A stretch of DNA of 64,000 nt from JACOXT01 sp964372855 (GTDB taxonomy: Bacteria; Patescibacteriota; Microgenomatia; Levybacterales; UBA12049). Within the stretch, counting starts at the first letter, position 1, and every line of letters starts with the position of its first letter. Under the pieces are notes generated by a model. That model was given only the letters and a program-made list of their open reading frames with translations. It was not told the origin of the DNA and ran no database searches. Positions 50,113 through 59,834 of the stretch are shown here, in pieces. Where the stretch lies: the NCBI GenBank assembly GCA_964372855.1, contig CAYJRY010000001.1, forward strand, positions 21,573-85,572, read 5' to 3'. The position numbers and the translations under genes were made by a program.

Positions 50113-51606
50113 CTACCGAAAGTGAATCCCTAACTCTATAGATTTTTCATGCTCTATGGCTTGTTCCGCATCAGTTAAAATAAATTTTTCTATTATAAAT
50201 CCATTTGGGAATTTTTTAGTTTCACTAGGTTCTTTTAGAATCTTTACCTGAACTTTACGCCACCAGTCATGAGTCATATAAGGATCATCTGCTGGAGGAG
50301 GAGCTGCAATTATGTATGTAGTAGGTTTTTTTGAATATTCAAAAGCTTTTGCTTTTGCTTTATTAAAATTATAGATCATTGCGTATCTTGGTTGATAAGC
50401 CAGAGCATCAGGCGCAAAAACAAAATAACCAAACTCTCCTCCTTTCTGCCAGTCTACAACAGTATTTGCTACCTCGCTAAGAGCAAGCCACGAATTATAA
50501 TGTTTACCAATACTTCTTTCATCATAATGCATAGTAGAAATAAAATCCGAATAAAAAATTAAAAAGATAAATGGAATAAATAAGAATCTATACTTACTTT
50601 TAAGAAATGAGGTAAGCCATAAGGCAGTTAACGGTATAATCAAATAGACATAATGAAATAGTAAAACTCCTTTGTTAAAAAAGCTAAGGCACATATATCC
50701 AAAATAATAGAAGGGGAATAAAAAATATAATTTTCTTTGCCTGATATTTTTCAATTGCAGGATAGTGGCTATAATAACCACCGCAAAAACAATATAAACA
50801 AATAAATCATTTACTTTGTTATTAAAAAGCTGTAAAGAAACCGTATTATTAATTCTGTTCTCCACCCACGATCTTATCGTTATAAAAAAATGCAACGATT
50901 CTCCAGTTGAAAGTATTGCTTTTGACATTCTCAAATCATTGCGAAGATCAAAGATAATTAAATTCGAAAGAAACAGGGGAACTAAAATAAAAGCAATTAA
51001 ATGTCTCCAAAGATTATTTCTATAGATTATCCAGATAATTAATAAAGAGGAGAGTATTAAAAATTGAAGTCCTATGCCGATCTCCAGTTGAATAATTAAT
51101 GCCAGAATTATCAAATGTAAAGTTAGATATAGCGCTTTTTTGTTTTCTACATATTTATATATAGTAAATAAGAAAACAGGGACAAAAAAGAAAGTTGCTT
51201 CCGAATGAAACACTCCGTTCAGATAGGGAACCATTTTTGTAGAAACGAATAATACATAAACAAATGCAGGGAACATTCTAAGCATTTTCCAAACCATCCA
51301 AAAACTACTAATTAAAAAAACTGCCGCAAGCATAATCCAAAACCACGCAATTATTACCGGATCCCCATGCCCAATAAGATATGCCGGGTAATTCATATAT
51401 GTCCAGAGAGGGCCGTGGAAAAGCCCATTGGTGCTGGATCTGGGGCCAATAAGGACTATCTTCTTTTCATCCAATTCCGAAAGCAAAAGAAAATCTCTAG
51501 CAACGTCATTAAAAAAATTTACCTCACCATGACGGACGGGATAAGAAGACATATACAAATTAAACAACGTTAGAAGAAACAATGGTAGATAAAATAACTT
51601 CCCCAT
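50113..51606 (-). CDS. ArnT-like GT-C glycosyltransferase
   Basis: A 497-residue protein with about ten helices. NDVARDFLLLSEL (first acidic loop with the R-D pair) and GLFHGPLWTYMNYPAYL match the subfamily of 41427, 42939 and 58272. The C-terminal exoplasmic part is related but diverged: YQPRYAMIYNF, TYIIAAPPPADDP, and PNGFIIEKFIL in place of VQKR. It has its own promoter (51616-51644) and faces the plus-strand YfhO-like gene across a short divergent region. Cargo unknown. Confidence 0.77.
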   Translation of the reverse strand: MGKLFYLPLFLLTLFNLYMSSYPVRHGEVNFFNDVARDFLLLSELDEKKIVLIGPRSSTNGLFHGPLWTYMNYPAYLIGHGDPVIIAWFWIMLAAVFLISSFWMVWKMLRMFPAFVYVLFVSTKMVPYLNGVFHSEATFFFVPVFLFTIYKYVENKKALYLTLHLIILALIIQLEIGIGLQFLILSSLLIIWIIYRNNLWRHLIAFILVPLFLSNLIIFDLRNDLRMSKAILSTGESLHFFITIRSWVENRINNTVSLQLFNNKVNDLFVYIVFAVVIIATILQLKNIRQRKLYFLFPFYYFGYMCLSFFNKGVLLFHYVYLIIPLTALWLTSFLKSKYRFLFIPFIFLIFYSDFISTMHYDERSIGKHYNSWLALSEVANTVVDWQKGGEFGYFVFAPDALAYQPRYAMIYNFNKAKAKAFEYSKKPTTYIIAAPPPADDPYMTHDWWRKVQVKILKEPSETKKFPNGFIIEKFILTDAEQAIEHEKSIELGIHFR

Positions 51607-51615
51607 TTTGCAAAG

Positions 51616-51644
51616 AGAATATTTATCATGATACCATATTTCAA
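51616..51644 (-). promoter_or_regulatory. Promoter of the ArnT-like gene at 51606
   Basis: TTGAAA (51639-51644) and TATTCT (51616-51621) are separated by exactly 17 nt on the minus strand. The -10 ends 9 nt before ATG 51606, leaving an almost leaderless mRNA. It overlaps the start region of the divergent YfhO-like gene, for which TTGCAA (51608-51613) with TACCAT 18 nt downstream is a weaker plus-strand candidate. Confidence 0.6.
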
Positions 51645-51666
51645 AATATATTCTGAGTTAGTTAGA

Positions 51667-54144
51667 ATGAAAAAGTTGTTTAAATCTTTAGATTTTATAG
51701 TAATTATTTTCATCTCAATTGGACTCCTTTATATCTATAGCGATGTTTTACTAAACGGCAAGATTATTTTCCCGTCAAACTTTCTTGCACAATTTTATTC
51801 TCCCTGGAGAACAGAAAAATTCCCAAGCTGGGAAGCAGGAATTCCTCATAAGCCAATCGGGGACGACCAGATTAGACTATTTTATCCCGAACGCACATTT
51901 ACCAACCTGTTGTTATCTAAAAATATTCTTCCGCTTTGGAATCCGCATACCTTTTCAGGAACACCATTTCTGGCCGACCTTCAATCTGCAATTTTTTATC
52001 CTCCAAATATTCTTTACTTCTTCTTGCCGCAATTGACAGCATGGCAAATTCTTCTACTCATCCAACCTATCATGGCAACAGCTTTTATGTATATATTTTT
52101 AAAAATTTTGGATCTTAAAAAACCCGCTGCTTGGCTTGGAGCTATAGCTTTTGGATTCTGTGGTTTTATTTTGGCGTGGAGCCAGGAACATGTAACATCC
52201 GGACAAGCTATCTTGTGGCTACCGCTAGTAATGTTCGGAATTGAGGGCTATCTTAGACATAGAAAATTAAAATACTACCTAATAGCTATTATTGCGCTGG
52301 CGTGTTCTATAGTTGGCGGTTTTATTCAACAGACTTTTTACGTTTATCTTTTTTCTTTTATATATGTCCTATATAGAATAAATACTTTGCGCCTTAATTT
52401 AAGCTACTTATTGAAAGTTATGTTTATTTATATTTTCTCTGTATCTCTAACTGCAATACAATTATTTCCATCAATAGAAGCTTTTTTAGAATCCCCCAGA
52501 AGCACGTCATCAGCTTGGTATTTATTCGAAGGATATCTTCTACCTGTTACTCATATACTCAATGCGTTAGTGCCGGATATTTTTGGAAATCCGGGGACAT
52601 ATAATTTTTTTGGGAGGGGTTTTTATAGAGAAACTATACTATATATTGGAGTTATTCCTCTATTCCTCGCTACTTATGCTATTTTTAAATCTAAAAAAAA
52701 TACCATAATTATGTTTTTTATTTTTGGCGCAATTTTATCCTTTTTCCTCACAATAGATTCACCTTTCACAAGATGGTTTTTCCGGCTCCCCATCCAATTT
52801 CTGAGACCGTTTTTGCCAAGCCGGATACTTACAATCACCGCTTTTTCTCTTAGCGTACTTTCCGCTTTTGGTTTATCCAAATTAATTAAAGAAAGGAAGA
52901 ATGACAAGAAAATTCCGTTATCTATTATTTTAATATTTTATTTTGCCTTTTTTCTAATAGGAATTTACGCAATTTTATTATTAAAGTTTGGCGATGAATC
53001 TTTTTTCAGAGGATTAAATGATTACATAATTAGACATAGTTTTTCGCCTACTAGAGACAATGTATTTGTTCTTTTGAAAAATTTAATACTGCCGTTTGCA
53101 TTTTTTTCCATCTTCGTTCTTCTTCTAATCTTCAAAAATAAGACTAAATTATTTTTATACGGAGTTGTTTTTCTAACACTATTGAGTCAATTTTATTTTT
53201 TGAAAAAATATTCTGTTATTGGCGAGGCTGAATTTCTTTATCCGAAAAATCCGGTTACTTCTTTTCTCCAATCGAGAAGTTCTTTTGATAGATTTCTGAC
53301 CTTTCGTGAGTCATTTGAAGAAAACATATCAACATACTTTGGCATATATTCAGCAGAAGGAGCAAACCCTGTTTTTCCAAGAAGATATGGAGAACTACTT
53401 TTTGCTATAAAAAACAATGGGAAACTGATTAAAGATATCCCTCGTATCGAAGCAAGACTTTCGGAGCTAGGAGATAAAGAAAATCCATTCGAAGATAATA
53501 GAAGGCTTCGTTTATTTTCACTTCTTGGGATAAAATATATACTCTATTTTGATGATCAAAATCCAAAAAATAGTGGTGCAAATAAATTCTCTGGAAATCT
53601 TTTTAAACCTATTTGGCGTCATGGTAATTGGTATGGGCTTGAGTATCTTAACAGTTTCCCTAGAGCTTTTTTAGCAAGTAGTATCCATATTGAAAATAAT
53701 CCTCAAAAAATTTTAGATTTAATTTTTGATCCAAAAATAGACCTTTCAACAAGTGTCATTTTGGAAGATAAGCCTCTTGGCATAAAGAGTTCTGGCAAAC
53801 TTATTAACTTAGAAAAACTTTCAAAAAATTCATTAGTAAATATTAAATCTTATCAACCTCAAGAAATAATTATCGAGACAAAAACCGATACTCCCCGGAT
53901 GCTTTTTATTTCGGATAATTTCTATCCGGGATGGCAAGCTTTTGTTAATGGTAAAGAAACTAAAATTTATCGTACAAACTATACTTTTAGAAGCATTTAC
54001 CTTTCAGCGGGAAACCACACAATAATATTTAAATATAACCCGCAATCATTTAGAATTGGCTCTACAATCTCAATATTTACTGGTTTCATATTAATACTAA
54101 TTATTTTAATGAACGTTCGCTCTTCAGCAGCAAGAAAGAGATAG
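51667..54144 (+). CDS. YfhO-like GT-C membrane glycosyltransferase
   Basis: Annotated from ATG 51667 (MKKLFKSLDF, directly before the first helix); an ATG at 51628 would lie inside the promoter area. About 825 residues with twelve or more helices. GDDQIRLFYPERTF is the acidic first loop, NPHTFSGTPFLADLQS a family hallmark. The C-terminal exoplasmic beta domain reads FYPGWQAFVNGKETKIYRTN and ends in a helix. In Bacillus subtilis, YfhO works with a DPM1-like GT2 (CsbB) to glycosylate teichoic acid, so a like role with the GT2 at 59816 is possible. The only plus-strand gene of the array. Confidence 0.85.
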   Translation: MKKLFKSLDFIVIIFISIGLLYIYSDVLLNGKIIFPSNFLAQFYSPWRTEKFPSWEAGIPHKPIGDDQIRLFYPERTFTNLLLSKNILPLWNPHTFSGTPFLADLQSAIFYPPNILYFFLPQLTAWQILLLIQPIMATAFMYIFLKILDLKKPAAWLGAIAFGFCGFILAWSQEHVTSGQAILWLPLVMFGIEGYLRHRKLKYYLIAIIALACSIVGGFIQQTFYVYLFSFIYVLYRINTLRLNLSYLLKVMFIYIFSVSLTAIQLFPSIEAFLESPRSTSSAWYLFEGYLLPVTHILNALVPDIFGNPGTYNFFGRGFYRETILYIGVIPLFLATYAIFKSKKNTIIMFFIFGAILSFFLTIDSPFTRWFFRLPIQFLRPFLPSRILTITAFSLSVLSAFGLSKLIKERKNDKKIPLSIILIFYFAFFLIGIYAILLLKFGDESFFRGLNDYIIRHSFSPTRDNVFVLLKNLILPFAFFSIFVLLLIFKNKTKLFLYGVVFLTLLSQFYFLKKYSVIGEAEFLYPKNPVTSFLQSRSSFDRFLTFRESFEENISTYFGIYSAEGANPVFPRRYGELLFAIKNNGKLIKDIPRIEARLSELGDKENPFEDNRRLRLFSLLGIKYILYFDDQNPKNSGANKFSGNLFKPIWRHGNWYGLEYLNSFPRAFLASSIHIENNPQKILDLIFDPKIDLSTSVILEDKPLGIKSSGKLINLEKLSKNSLVNIKSYQPQEIIIETKTDTPRMLFISDNFYPGWQAFVNGKETKIYRTNYTFRSIYLSAGNHTIIFKYNPQSFRIGSTISIFTGFILILIILMNVRSSAARKR

Positions 54145-54158
54145 GGAGTTTGAGATAA

Positions 54159-56300
54159 TTAGTTACCATCGTATATAGTTATATCTTGACCATCTCTTTT
54201 GGATTTTTCAATTACAGTTCTTATTGTTCTTCCATTCTTGTCTTTAATTTTAATTATTCCCCCATCGTATGCTGATAATATTTTGTCGTATTGCTTTTCC
54301 TCCCCTTTAACGCCGTGATAATTATAGCTACTGTAAATTCTAGTACAGCATTCTTCGTAGAATAGATTCTGAATGCCCAAAGGCTCGATAAGTGGTGAGT
54401 AATAAATCCTAGCTATATGATGAATAATTTTTACACCTTTATATGAAAGTATTTTTTCTTTAAGATTATTTGTAAGATTTGTAAATAAGGTAAATAAAGG
54501 AGCATCGGAACCTGGAATCATATTTTCAAGGTATGCGTTTTGCAAATGAACATTTTTTACGTATCCTATTTTGCTTAGGAAATCTAGCATCTCATTCTCT
54601 TTTTTCAAATCAATTTCTTGAGGATTAACTGTTATCAAGTAGCCATTAATATCTTCTACTAAAACATTTCCCCCTGAGTCAAGAATTCTTCCTCTCTTTC
54701 CTTGAGATATAATAGTCTCCACATTATGTTCGGGCAAAAATCCATTCAAAACCAAATCCCAATCCCAAATAATTTTCCATTGGCCGTCTTCTTTAATCAA
54801 TTCGATACTTTTATTTTCAAAGAAAGCACCCAGACCTCTTGTTTTATATTTAACTAAAATTTCAACTAAACCTCTATTCGCAAATACTGAAATATCGCGC
54901 TTTAATTCTTTTATTTCAATCGCTGCTACTGTAGCTTTATCCAAAATTCCCTGCGTATGCAAACGAAATTCACCGCGGGACATTTTAGGAAAGGCTAATT
55001 TCGCAATATTTTCATGATATATATCTTGGAAGTATTGATTAGATAGATTGTAATAAAAATTATTCAAAACCAACTCTGATTTGGGCTGTAGAAAAAACGT
55101 GGAATGAACAATACCATAGAAAATTATTACTACAAAAATCAAGATCTCTTTTCTATTATTAACATAATTAACAACTACCTTAACAAAAAGAAGATAAAGA
55201 AAAGGTAAAACAATCATTAAATATCTGGGATATGCAGGAATAAAGGTATATACAATAAGAGTCAATAAAGTGAAAATAGAAATACCTTTCCAAAATAGAT
55301 TAACTCCTTTCTTAAGAAGAAATATTATAGAAGTAATTATTCCAATTATGCTAATTGTAGGCCATATAATCCACCATTCAGTAACAGAAGTAAGAGAACC
55401 GTCTGAAATATTGGGAAATTTTCCTAAGAATAATGTTTGCCAAATAGCTTCCTTATGAACAACAACTTGAGACCTTAGGTAAAAATCTACAATATATTTT
55501 TGCAAGCTTAAAAAATCTATCAAGGAATTACCATCAAAAAAGAATTTACCATACGGAATAAGTATTCCAATAAATATTCCGAAAGTAAAAATAATATATT
55601 CTTTAATCTTCTTTATATAAATAAAAAATCCGCTCTCAAGAAAAAAAATTATAGGCAAAAGAATCGGTGGTTTAGTCTGTGTAAATAACCCTAATGACAA
55701 ACCAATTAATAAAGAAAGGATAAGCGTTTTATTGTTTTTTTTATTTACAAATATAATGAATAAAAATAAATTTACTAGAAGAAAAAACAATTGAGAGATG
55801 TCAACCCATGCTTTCCAAAACTGATTTATGAAAAGAGGGTCAACAAAAAAAAGCGCTGTGGCAAATAAGGCAAATATACTGCTTCCTAGTAACTTCTTCG
55901 AAATAAGAAAAAAAAGAAATAGAGATCCTATTCCCAAAAAAAGGGCATAATAGGCGGGATTTCTAAAAATTAAAATTGATAAACCAATTAGATATTTTCC
56001 TACAGGAGGTGTTTCCGCATTGAATCCGTCAAGAGAAATTGTATTATTAATAAGACCATATCCAATATAGGAAAATAGCCCATCATCTCCTATAATTCGC
56101 TTCGACAAAGGAAGAACCCATTGCGAATGCTCAAAACGATCTTTCCAGTAAGGAACATTATAGGCCTCTCTAAAGAAAGCCCTTTTAAAATAAATAATCT
56201 GAACAGTTTGTATTAAAATAATAAGACAACAAAAAATAACAAGAAGGTACTTACTTCTAGACAATGTTTCAGTAATAAATTTATAAATTTTATTTTGCAT
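54159..56300 (-). CDS. PMT-type GT-C enzyme fused to MecA_N/PBP-dimer-like domains without transpeptidase
   Basis: A 713-residue protein. Residues 1 to about 405 are a PMT-like membrane domain: GDDGLFSYIGYGL (71-83) and AETPPVGKYLIGL (95-107), close to the stand-alone PMT at 36368. The final helix (385-404) leads into a soluble part. Residues about 410-525 look like the NTF2-like MecA_N domain (VKYKTRG, then GQWKIIWDWDLVLNGFLP). KRGRILDSGGNVLVED (535-550) is the RGxIxDxxG entry of a class B PBP dimerisation domain, continuing to GEEKQYDKILSAYDGG and IIKIKDKNGRTI. It stops at DGQDITIYDGN, just where PBPs continue into the transpeptidase (usually LTID). No SxxK, SxN or KTG motif follows. Role unknown; perhaps ties glycosylation to the cell wall. 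Confidence 0.78.
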   Translation of the reverse strand: MQNKIYKFITETLSRSKYLLVIFCCLIILIQTVQIIYFKRAFFREAYNVPYWKDRFEHSQWVLPLSKRIIGDDGLFSYIGYGLINNTISLDGFNAETPPVGKYLIGLSILIFRNPAYYALFLGIGSLFLFFLISKKLLGSSIFALFATALFFVDPLFINQFWKAWVDISQLFFLLVNLFLFIIFVNKKNNKTLILSLLIGLSLGLFTQTKPPILLPIIFFLESGFFIYIKKIKEYIIFTFGIFIGILIPYGKFFFDGNSLIDFLSLQKYIVDFYLRSQVVVHKEAIWQTLFLGKFPNISDGSLTSVTEWWIIWPTISIIGIITSIIFLLKKGVNLFWKGISIFTLLTLIVYTFIPAYPRYLMIVLPFLYLLFVKVVVNYVNNRKEILIFVVIIFYGIVHSTFFLQPKSELVLNNFYYNLSNQYFQDIYHENIAKLAFPKMSRGEFRLHTQGILDKATVAAIEIKELKRDISVFANRGLVEILVKYKTRGLGAFFENKSIELIKEDGQWKIIWDWDLVLNGFLPEHNVETIISQGKRGRILDSGGNVLVEDINGYLITVNPQEIDLKKENEMLDFLSKIGYVKNVHLQNAYLENMIPGSDAPLFTLFTNLTNNLKEKILSYKGVKIIHHIARIYYSPLIEPLGIQNLFYEECCTRIYSSYNYHGVKGEEKQYDKILSAYDGGIIKIKDKNGRTIRTVIEKSKRDGQDITIYDGN

Positions 56301-58275
56301 TAATCTTATAAATCACTGTAGATTGGTCCTCGTATACCTTATGTATATAAGCTTTCTTTGCAACAAAAGCTAACGGGTAAGGACTATAAATATATGATAT
56401 TTTATTTTTTTCAAATCCCTGCCTTACCTCTTCTTGGAGATGGGTATACTCGGAAGAATCGTTTGGAGGTATGTTATCTAAGAAAATCACTTTATGAATA
56501 AAGTCAATTCTAGGCCTAATATCCACTCCAAAAAAATCAATATATTCGTTACTAAGATAACTTCTTTTGTTGCCAAAAGCAACAATTGCGGGTGAGGATG
56601 AACCATACCAATGCCCTACATCTTTTAACGTTGGCTTAATATCTTTGGATGGAATTTCTATAACAGTATCTCTATATTTTCCCTGCGATTTCAAAAAATT
56701 CATTGCTTGAAAATAAGGTCCTGATAATGAAAAACTATTTGAATTCCTAGTGCCAAAGTAAACCTTATAGCTCTCATATGCAGATGGCAATGTTAGAACG
56801 ACAATTACTGTAAATAGCAAAGTTTTTATCAGCCGACTTGAGATAAGATTCAAGAATGCAGAAACTCCAAATGCGGCAAATAAAGAAATAAAAAATAAAA
56901 AATACCATCCCATTTGTATTATTTCAAATACTTTCCCTGACTGGATAAAAAATAAGGGAATCAAAATAGAAATTAGAGTTATTAGCAAAACTGTAAAAGC
57001 AAAAAATGAAGGTGGTTTGCGTTGTTTCAAAAAAATCACTGGCAAGAAAAATAATCCTATCAATCTTGTACCCAAATTTCCAAACAAAAATACGTACAGT
57101 GCGTATAATTCTGTCTCTACTATTCCCTTTATCACAGTAAACTTTGTATAAGTATACATTTTCTCTGCGTATCCATACCAAGGCATATTATCTGTTAAAA
57201 CGCTATGAGGTGCCCAAAGAGGCGCGAAAATAAGAATAGATGTTGGATCTCTAAAAATACCGTATGTAAAAATAAAAATTAATCCTGTAATAAATAAAGG
57301 AATAAGTATAAAATAGTTTTTTTTGCGAACTATCTCAATTAAACTAAATAAGATAAAACCTCCAATAAGAATAATTCCTGCATATACTTTGAACATGGTA
57401 GACATACCAACGAACAAAGCGGCAATAATTAGCCAATTATTTTTTCTCGATTCAAGATATTGATAGGTCGCAAAAAGTGTTGAAATTACAATAATGATTG
57501 AAATGGCAAAAGGAGGATTAATTAATGATGTTGCTGGCTGCTGTATTCCAAAAGCGCTATCCAGACTTAAATTAGTATGACCTCTTAAATAAAGGATGAA
57601 AGCGAAACTGCCGCCAAACATAGTTAAAAAAACAGCCCAGAGAGCAACTGATGTTTTTTTACTCCATGCAAAACTTAAACAATAAACTCCCAGTCCCCAC
57701 AAAATAGCCATAAATAACGGAAAGAAATGGAAATGTAACGAAAGAGGAGAAATAAAAATAATGTTACTAAACATTGCTATTAAAAAATTATAAAAAAAAT
57801 GATAGCCCTTTAAAGGCACTTGTGCAAATCCTGGATTATCAGGCGGAAAATTTTCTTTTAATTCATTTATCAAAGCCAAATGCCACAAATCATCTCTTCC
57901 ATATCTAATGGTATCTCCATAAACGCCAGACATTAACATGCTAAGGCTAAAAATAAATGATAAAACAAATATAATAAAAAAAGGCTTTATATGGAATTTA
58001 TCAAGATTACAAGGCAACCATTTCTTGCTTTTAATGACAAGAAAGTCAAGTATTAGTAGTATTGGCAAAATTATTATCTCCAATTTCAACCAAGTAAATA
58101 TATAAGAAATTAGTGTAAATAGCATTATTCCTAAAGCAAATGGGAAAAAAAGATCCTCTGGCGAATCAAGTGTAAGTTTCAGTCTTGCTAATAAAAATTT
58201 TCCAGGCAAATAAAAACAAATAAAAATAGCAAAAAGAAAAAGCACAATTTCTAGGAAAGATTGTAGAATATTCAT
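56290..58275 (-). CDS. Large GT-C-like membrane protein (DUF2298-like), second copy
   Basis: A 661-residue protein with about fourteen helices. GRDDLWHLALINEL, ENFPPDNPGF and GYHFFYNFLIAMF repeat the acidic-His, PP-x-x-P and YH blocks of the protein at 33985-35601. The soluble end likewise has ISYIYSPYPLA and VYEDQSTVIYKI. It is larger than its paralogue by about 120 residues. The N-terminus (two helices then LDSPEDLFFPFALG) is seen in many uncharacterised GT-C proteins. It overlaps the fusion gene by 11 bp and the next gene by 4 bp. Function inferred from topology. Confidence 0.62.
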   Translation of the reverse strand: MNILQSFLEIVLFLFAIFICFYLPGKFLLARLKLTLDSPEDLFFPFALGIMLFTLISYIFTWLKLEIIILPILLILDFLVIKSKKWLPCNLDKFHIKPFFIIFVLSFIFSLSMLMSGVYGDTIRYGRDDLWHLALINELKENFPPDNPGFAQVPLKGYHFFYNFLIAMFSNIIFISPLSLHFHFFPLFMAILWGLGVYCLSFAWSKKTSVALWAVFLTMFGGSFAFILYLRGHTNLSLDSAFGIQQPATSLINPPFAISIIIVISTLFATYQYLESRKNNWLIIAALFVGMSTMFKVYAGIILIGGFILFSLIEIVRKKNYFILIPLFITGLIFIFTYGIFRDPTSILIFAPLWAPHSVLTDNMPWYGYAEKMYTYTKFTVIKGIVETELYALYVFLFGNLGTRLIGLFFLPVIFLKQRKPPSFFAFTVLLITLISILIPLFFIQSGKVFEIIQMGWYFLFFISLFAAFGVSAFLNLISSRLIKTLLFTVIVVLTLPSAYESYKVYFGTRNSNSFSLSGPYFQAMNFLKSQGKYRDTVIEIPSKDIKPTLKDVGHWYGSSSPAIVAFGNKRSYLSNEYIDFFGVDIRPRIDFIHKVIFLDNIPPNDSSEYTHLQEEVRQGFEKNKISYIYSPYPLAFVAKKAYIHKVYEDQSTVIYKINAK

Positions 58276-59834
58276 TCTAAATTATGTTTATTTTCTCTAA
58301 ATATTCGCTTTTGCACTAAAAATTGACCAAACTTTTTTTCTTCTAAAATATCTGATGTTTTATTTTCTTCAAATATAATTTGCTGTATAAAATAATCCGG
58401 GATTCCAGTTGTTGGCTCAATAATAACGTACCTATATTTCGTGCCAAAGGGTTTATCTAAAAGATTTCCTAAGTAACCTACTTGACTTTTTCCGCCATGA
58501 TAAGGAAGATACCCATATTTTTTTTCGCCATACAGTTCATAAAGATACGACCATAAAGTATTTATATGCAAAGGGTTGGTTATCGGTATTATTGTAAACT
58601 GCTTGCCTCTGGATTCTTTATAGGTATAATTAACAATTTCTTTTTCAAGACTTAGACTTATACCATATTGTACTGACAATGGACTATATTCTGTTTTGAG
58701 CCATGAATACACAGTATAAAATTGCCCCGAAAAAATACAGATCAAAATAAAAGCAAGAAGTTTAAAATTTTTGACTGTATTTATTAATAAATATGCCCCT
58801 ATTGCTATAATAGGAATAATAAAAGGTCCAAACATAAATCCACTATGCAGTATTCCTGATTTAAATAGATAAAAAATAACAAGTACTCCTAACCATATAG
58901 ACAAAAGTATCAACGCGTATATATCTTGCTTTTTTTTATATCGCTTTAAATAAAATATAACTAAAAATATGAAGAAAACTAATGCCCAATAAAAGGGTAT
59001 AAAAGTTATTGATAAAAGAAAATTAAACTTTTCAATAATTAAAAAAATCGTTTCCGTAAAAGGCCTTGAGGAAGACAGACTAGAGTTTAGAAAATCTGCA
59101 ATTGCCAAAATAGCTTTGCCTTTAAATCGAATTTCGGAAATTACATATGTACTTGTCCCCAACAAAAAACCTAGTCCCAAAAGTAAAAAGCTTTGAAGTG
59201 TAAGTTTTATTTTATAAATTAACCAGTATATAGGTAATACAATCAAAAACAAACCAAATGCGAAATCTGCTTGTATCAGAAACCCAAAAAAAAGACCTGT
59301 CAATATTAAATCTTTTTTTTGCTGTTGTTTTATGAACCTCCATAAAAAAAACAATAAAAGAGGCGTTATGTAAAGTGCAATAAGAGGATTTGCTAGCCAC
59401 CTAGTAAATGTTTGAAAGAGCGGAGACGATGCATATAAAACAGAGGCCAAAAGGGCTATATGAAAATTTCGGAAAAGTTTGTATATAAAATAAATGCATA
59501 GAGGTATTGTAAGTAATGAAAAAAGAAAGAAGAAAACAGCAACAAATTCAGGGTTTCCAGAACTTATTGCATAAGGTAATGAAAGCAAATAATACCACAA
59601 AACACCATGATGCACTCCTGGAAGATCTGAGGACGGGCCAAGTATCTTAAAATCTTGATTATGCCAAATCGCGTATGCTTCGTAGGCATCTCTTGCTTGA
59701 TCAAATCCGAAAACAAGCTGTTTTGATAGCCCAAAAAACGCAAATATAATAGAGATAATGAACGTAAAGACATACAATAAAAGTAGATAAAGAGGAATTT
59801 CTTTGAAATACTTTATTAATCTATGAATCGACAT
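58272..59834 (-). CDS. ArnT-like GT-C glycosyltransferase with YGxKKYGY C-terminal domain
   Basis: A 520-residue protein with about eleven helices. FDQARDAYEAYAI (D-x-x-R-D loop) and GVHHGVLWYYLLSLPYAI match the subfamily of 41427 and 42939. The C-terminal exoplasmic part has LYGEKKYGYLP, RYVIIEPTTGIP and GQFLVQKRIF. It overlaps the DPM1-like gene upstream by 19 bp, giving a donor-maker and a donor-user as direct neighbours. This pairing makes a polyprenyl-phosphate sugar the likely donor. Confidence 0.8.
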   Translation of the reverse strand: MSIHRLIKYFKEIPLYLLLLYVFTFIISIIFAFFGLSKQLVFGFDQARDAYEAYAIWHNQDFKILGPSSDLPGVHHGVLWYYLLSLPYAISSGNPEFVAVFFFLFSLLTIPLCIYFIYKLFRNFHIALLASVLYASSPLFQTFTRWLANPLIALYITPLLLFFLWRFIKQQQKKDLILTGLFFGFLIQADFAFGLFLIVLPIYWLIYKIKLTLQSFLLLGLGFLLGTSTYVISEIRFKGKAILAIADFLNSSLSSSRPFTETIFLIIEKFNFLLSITFIPFYWALVFFIFLVIFYLKRYKKKQDIYALILLSIWLGVLVIFYLFKSGILHSGFMFGPFIIPIIAIGAYLLINTVKNFKLLAFILICIFSGQFYTVYSWLKTEYSPLSVQYGISLSLEKEIVNYTYKESRGKQFTIIPITNPLHINTLWSYLYELYGEKKYGYLPYHGGKSQVGYLGNLLDKPFGTKYRYVIIEPTTGIPDYFIQQIIFEENKTSDILEEKKFGQFLVQKRIFRENKHNLE

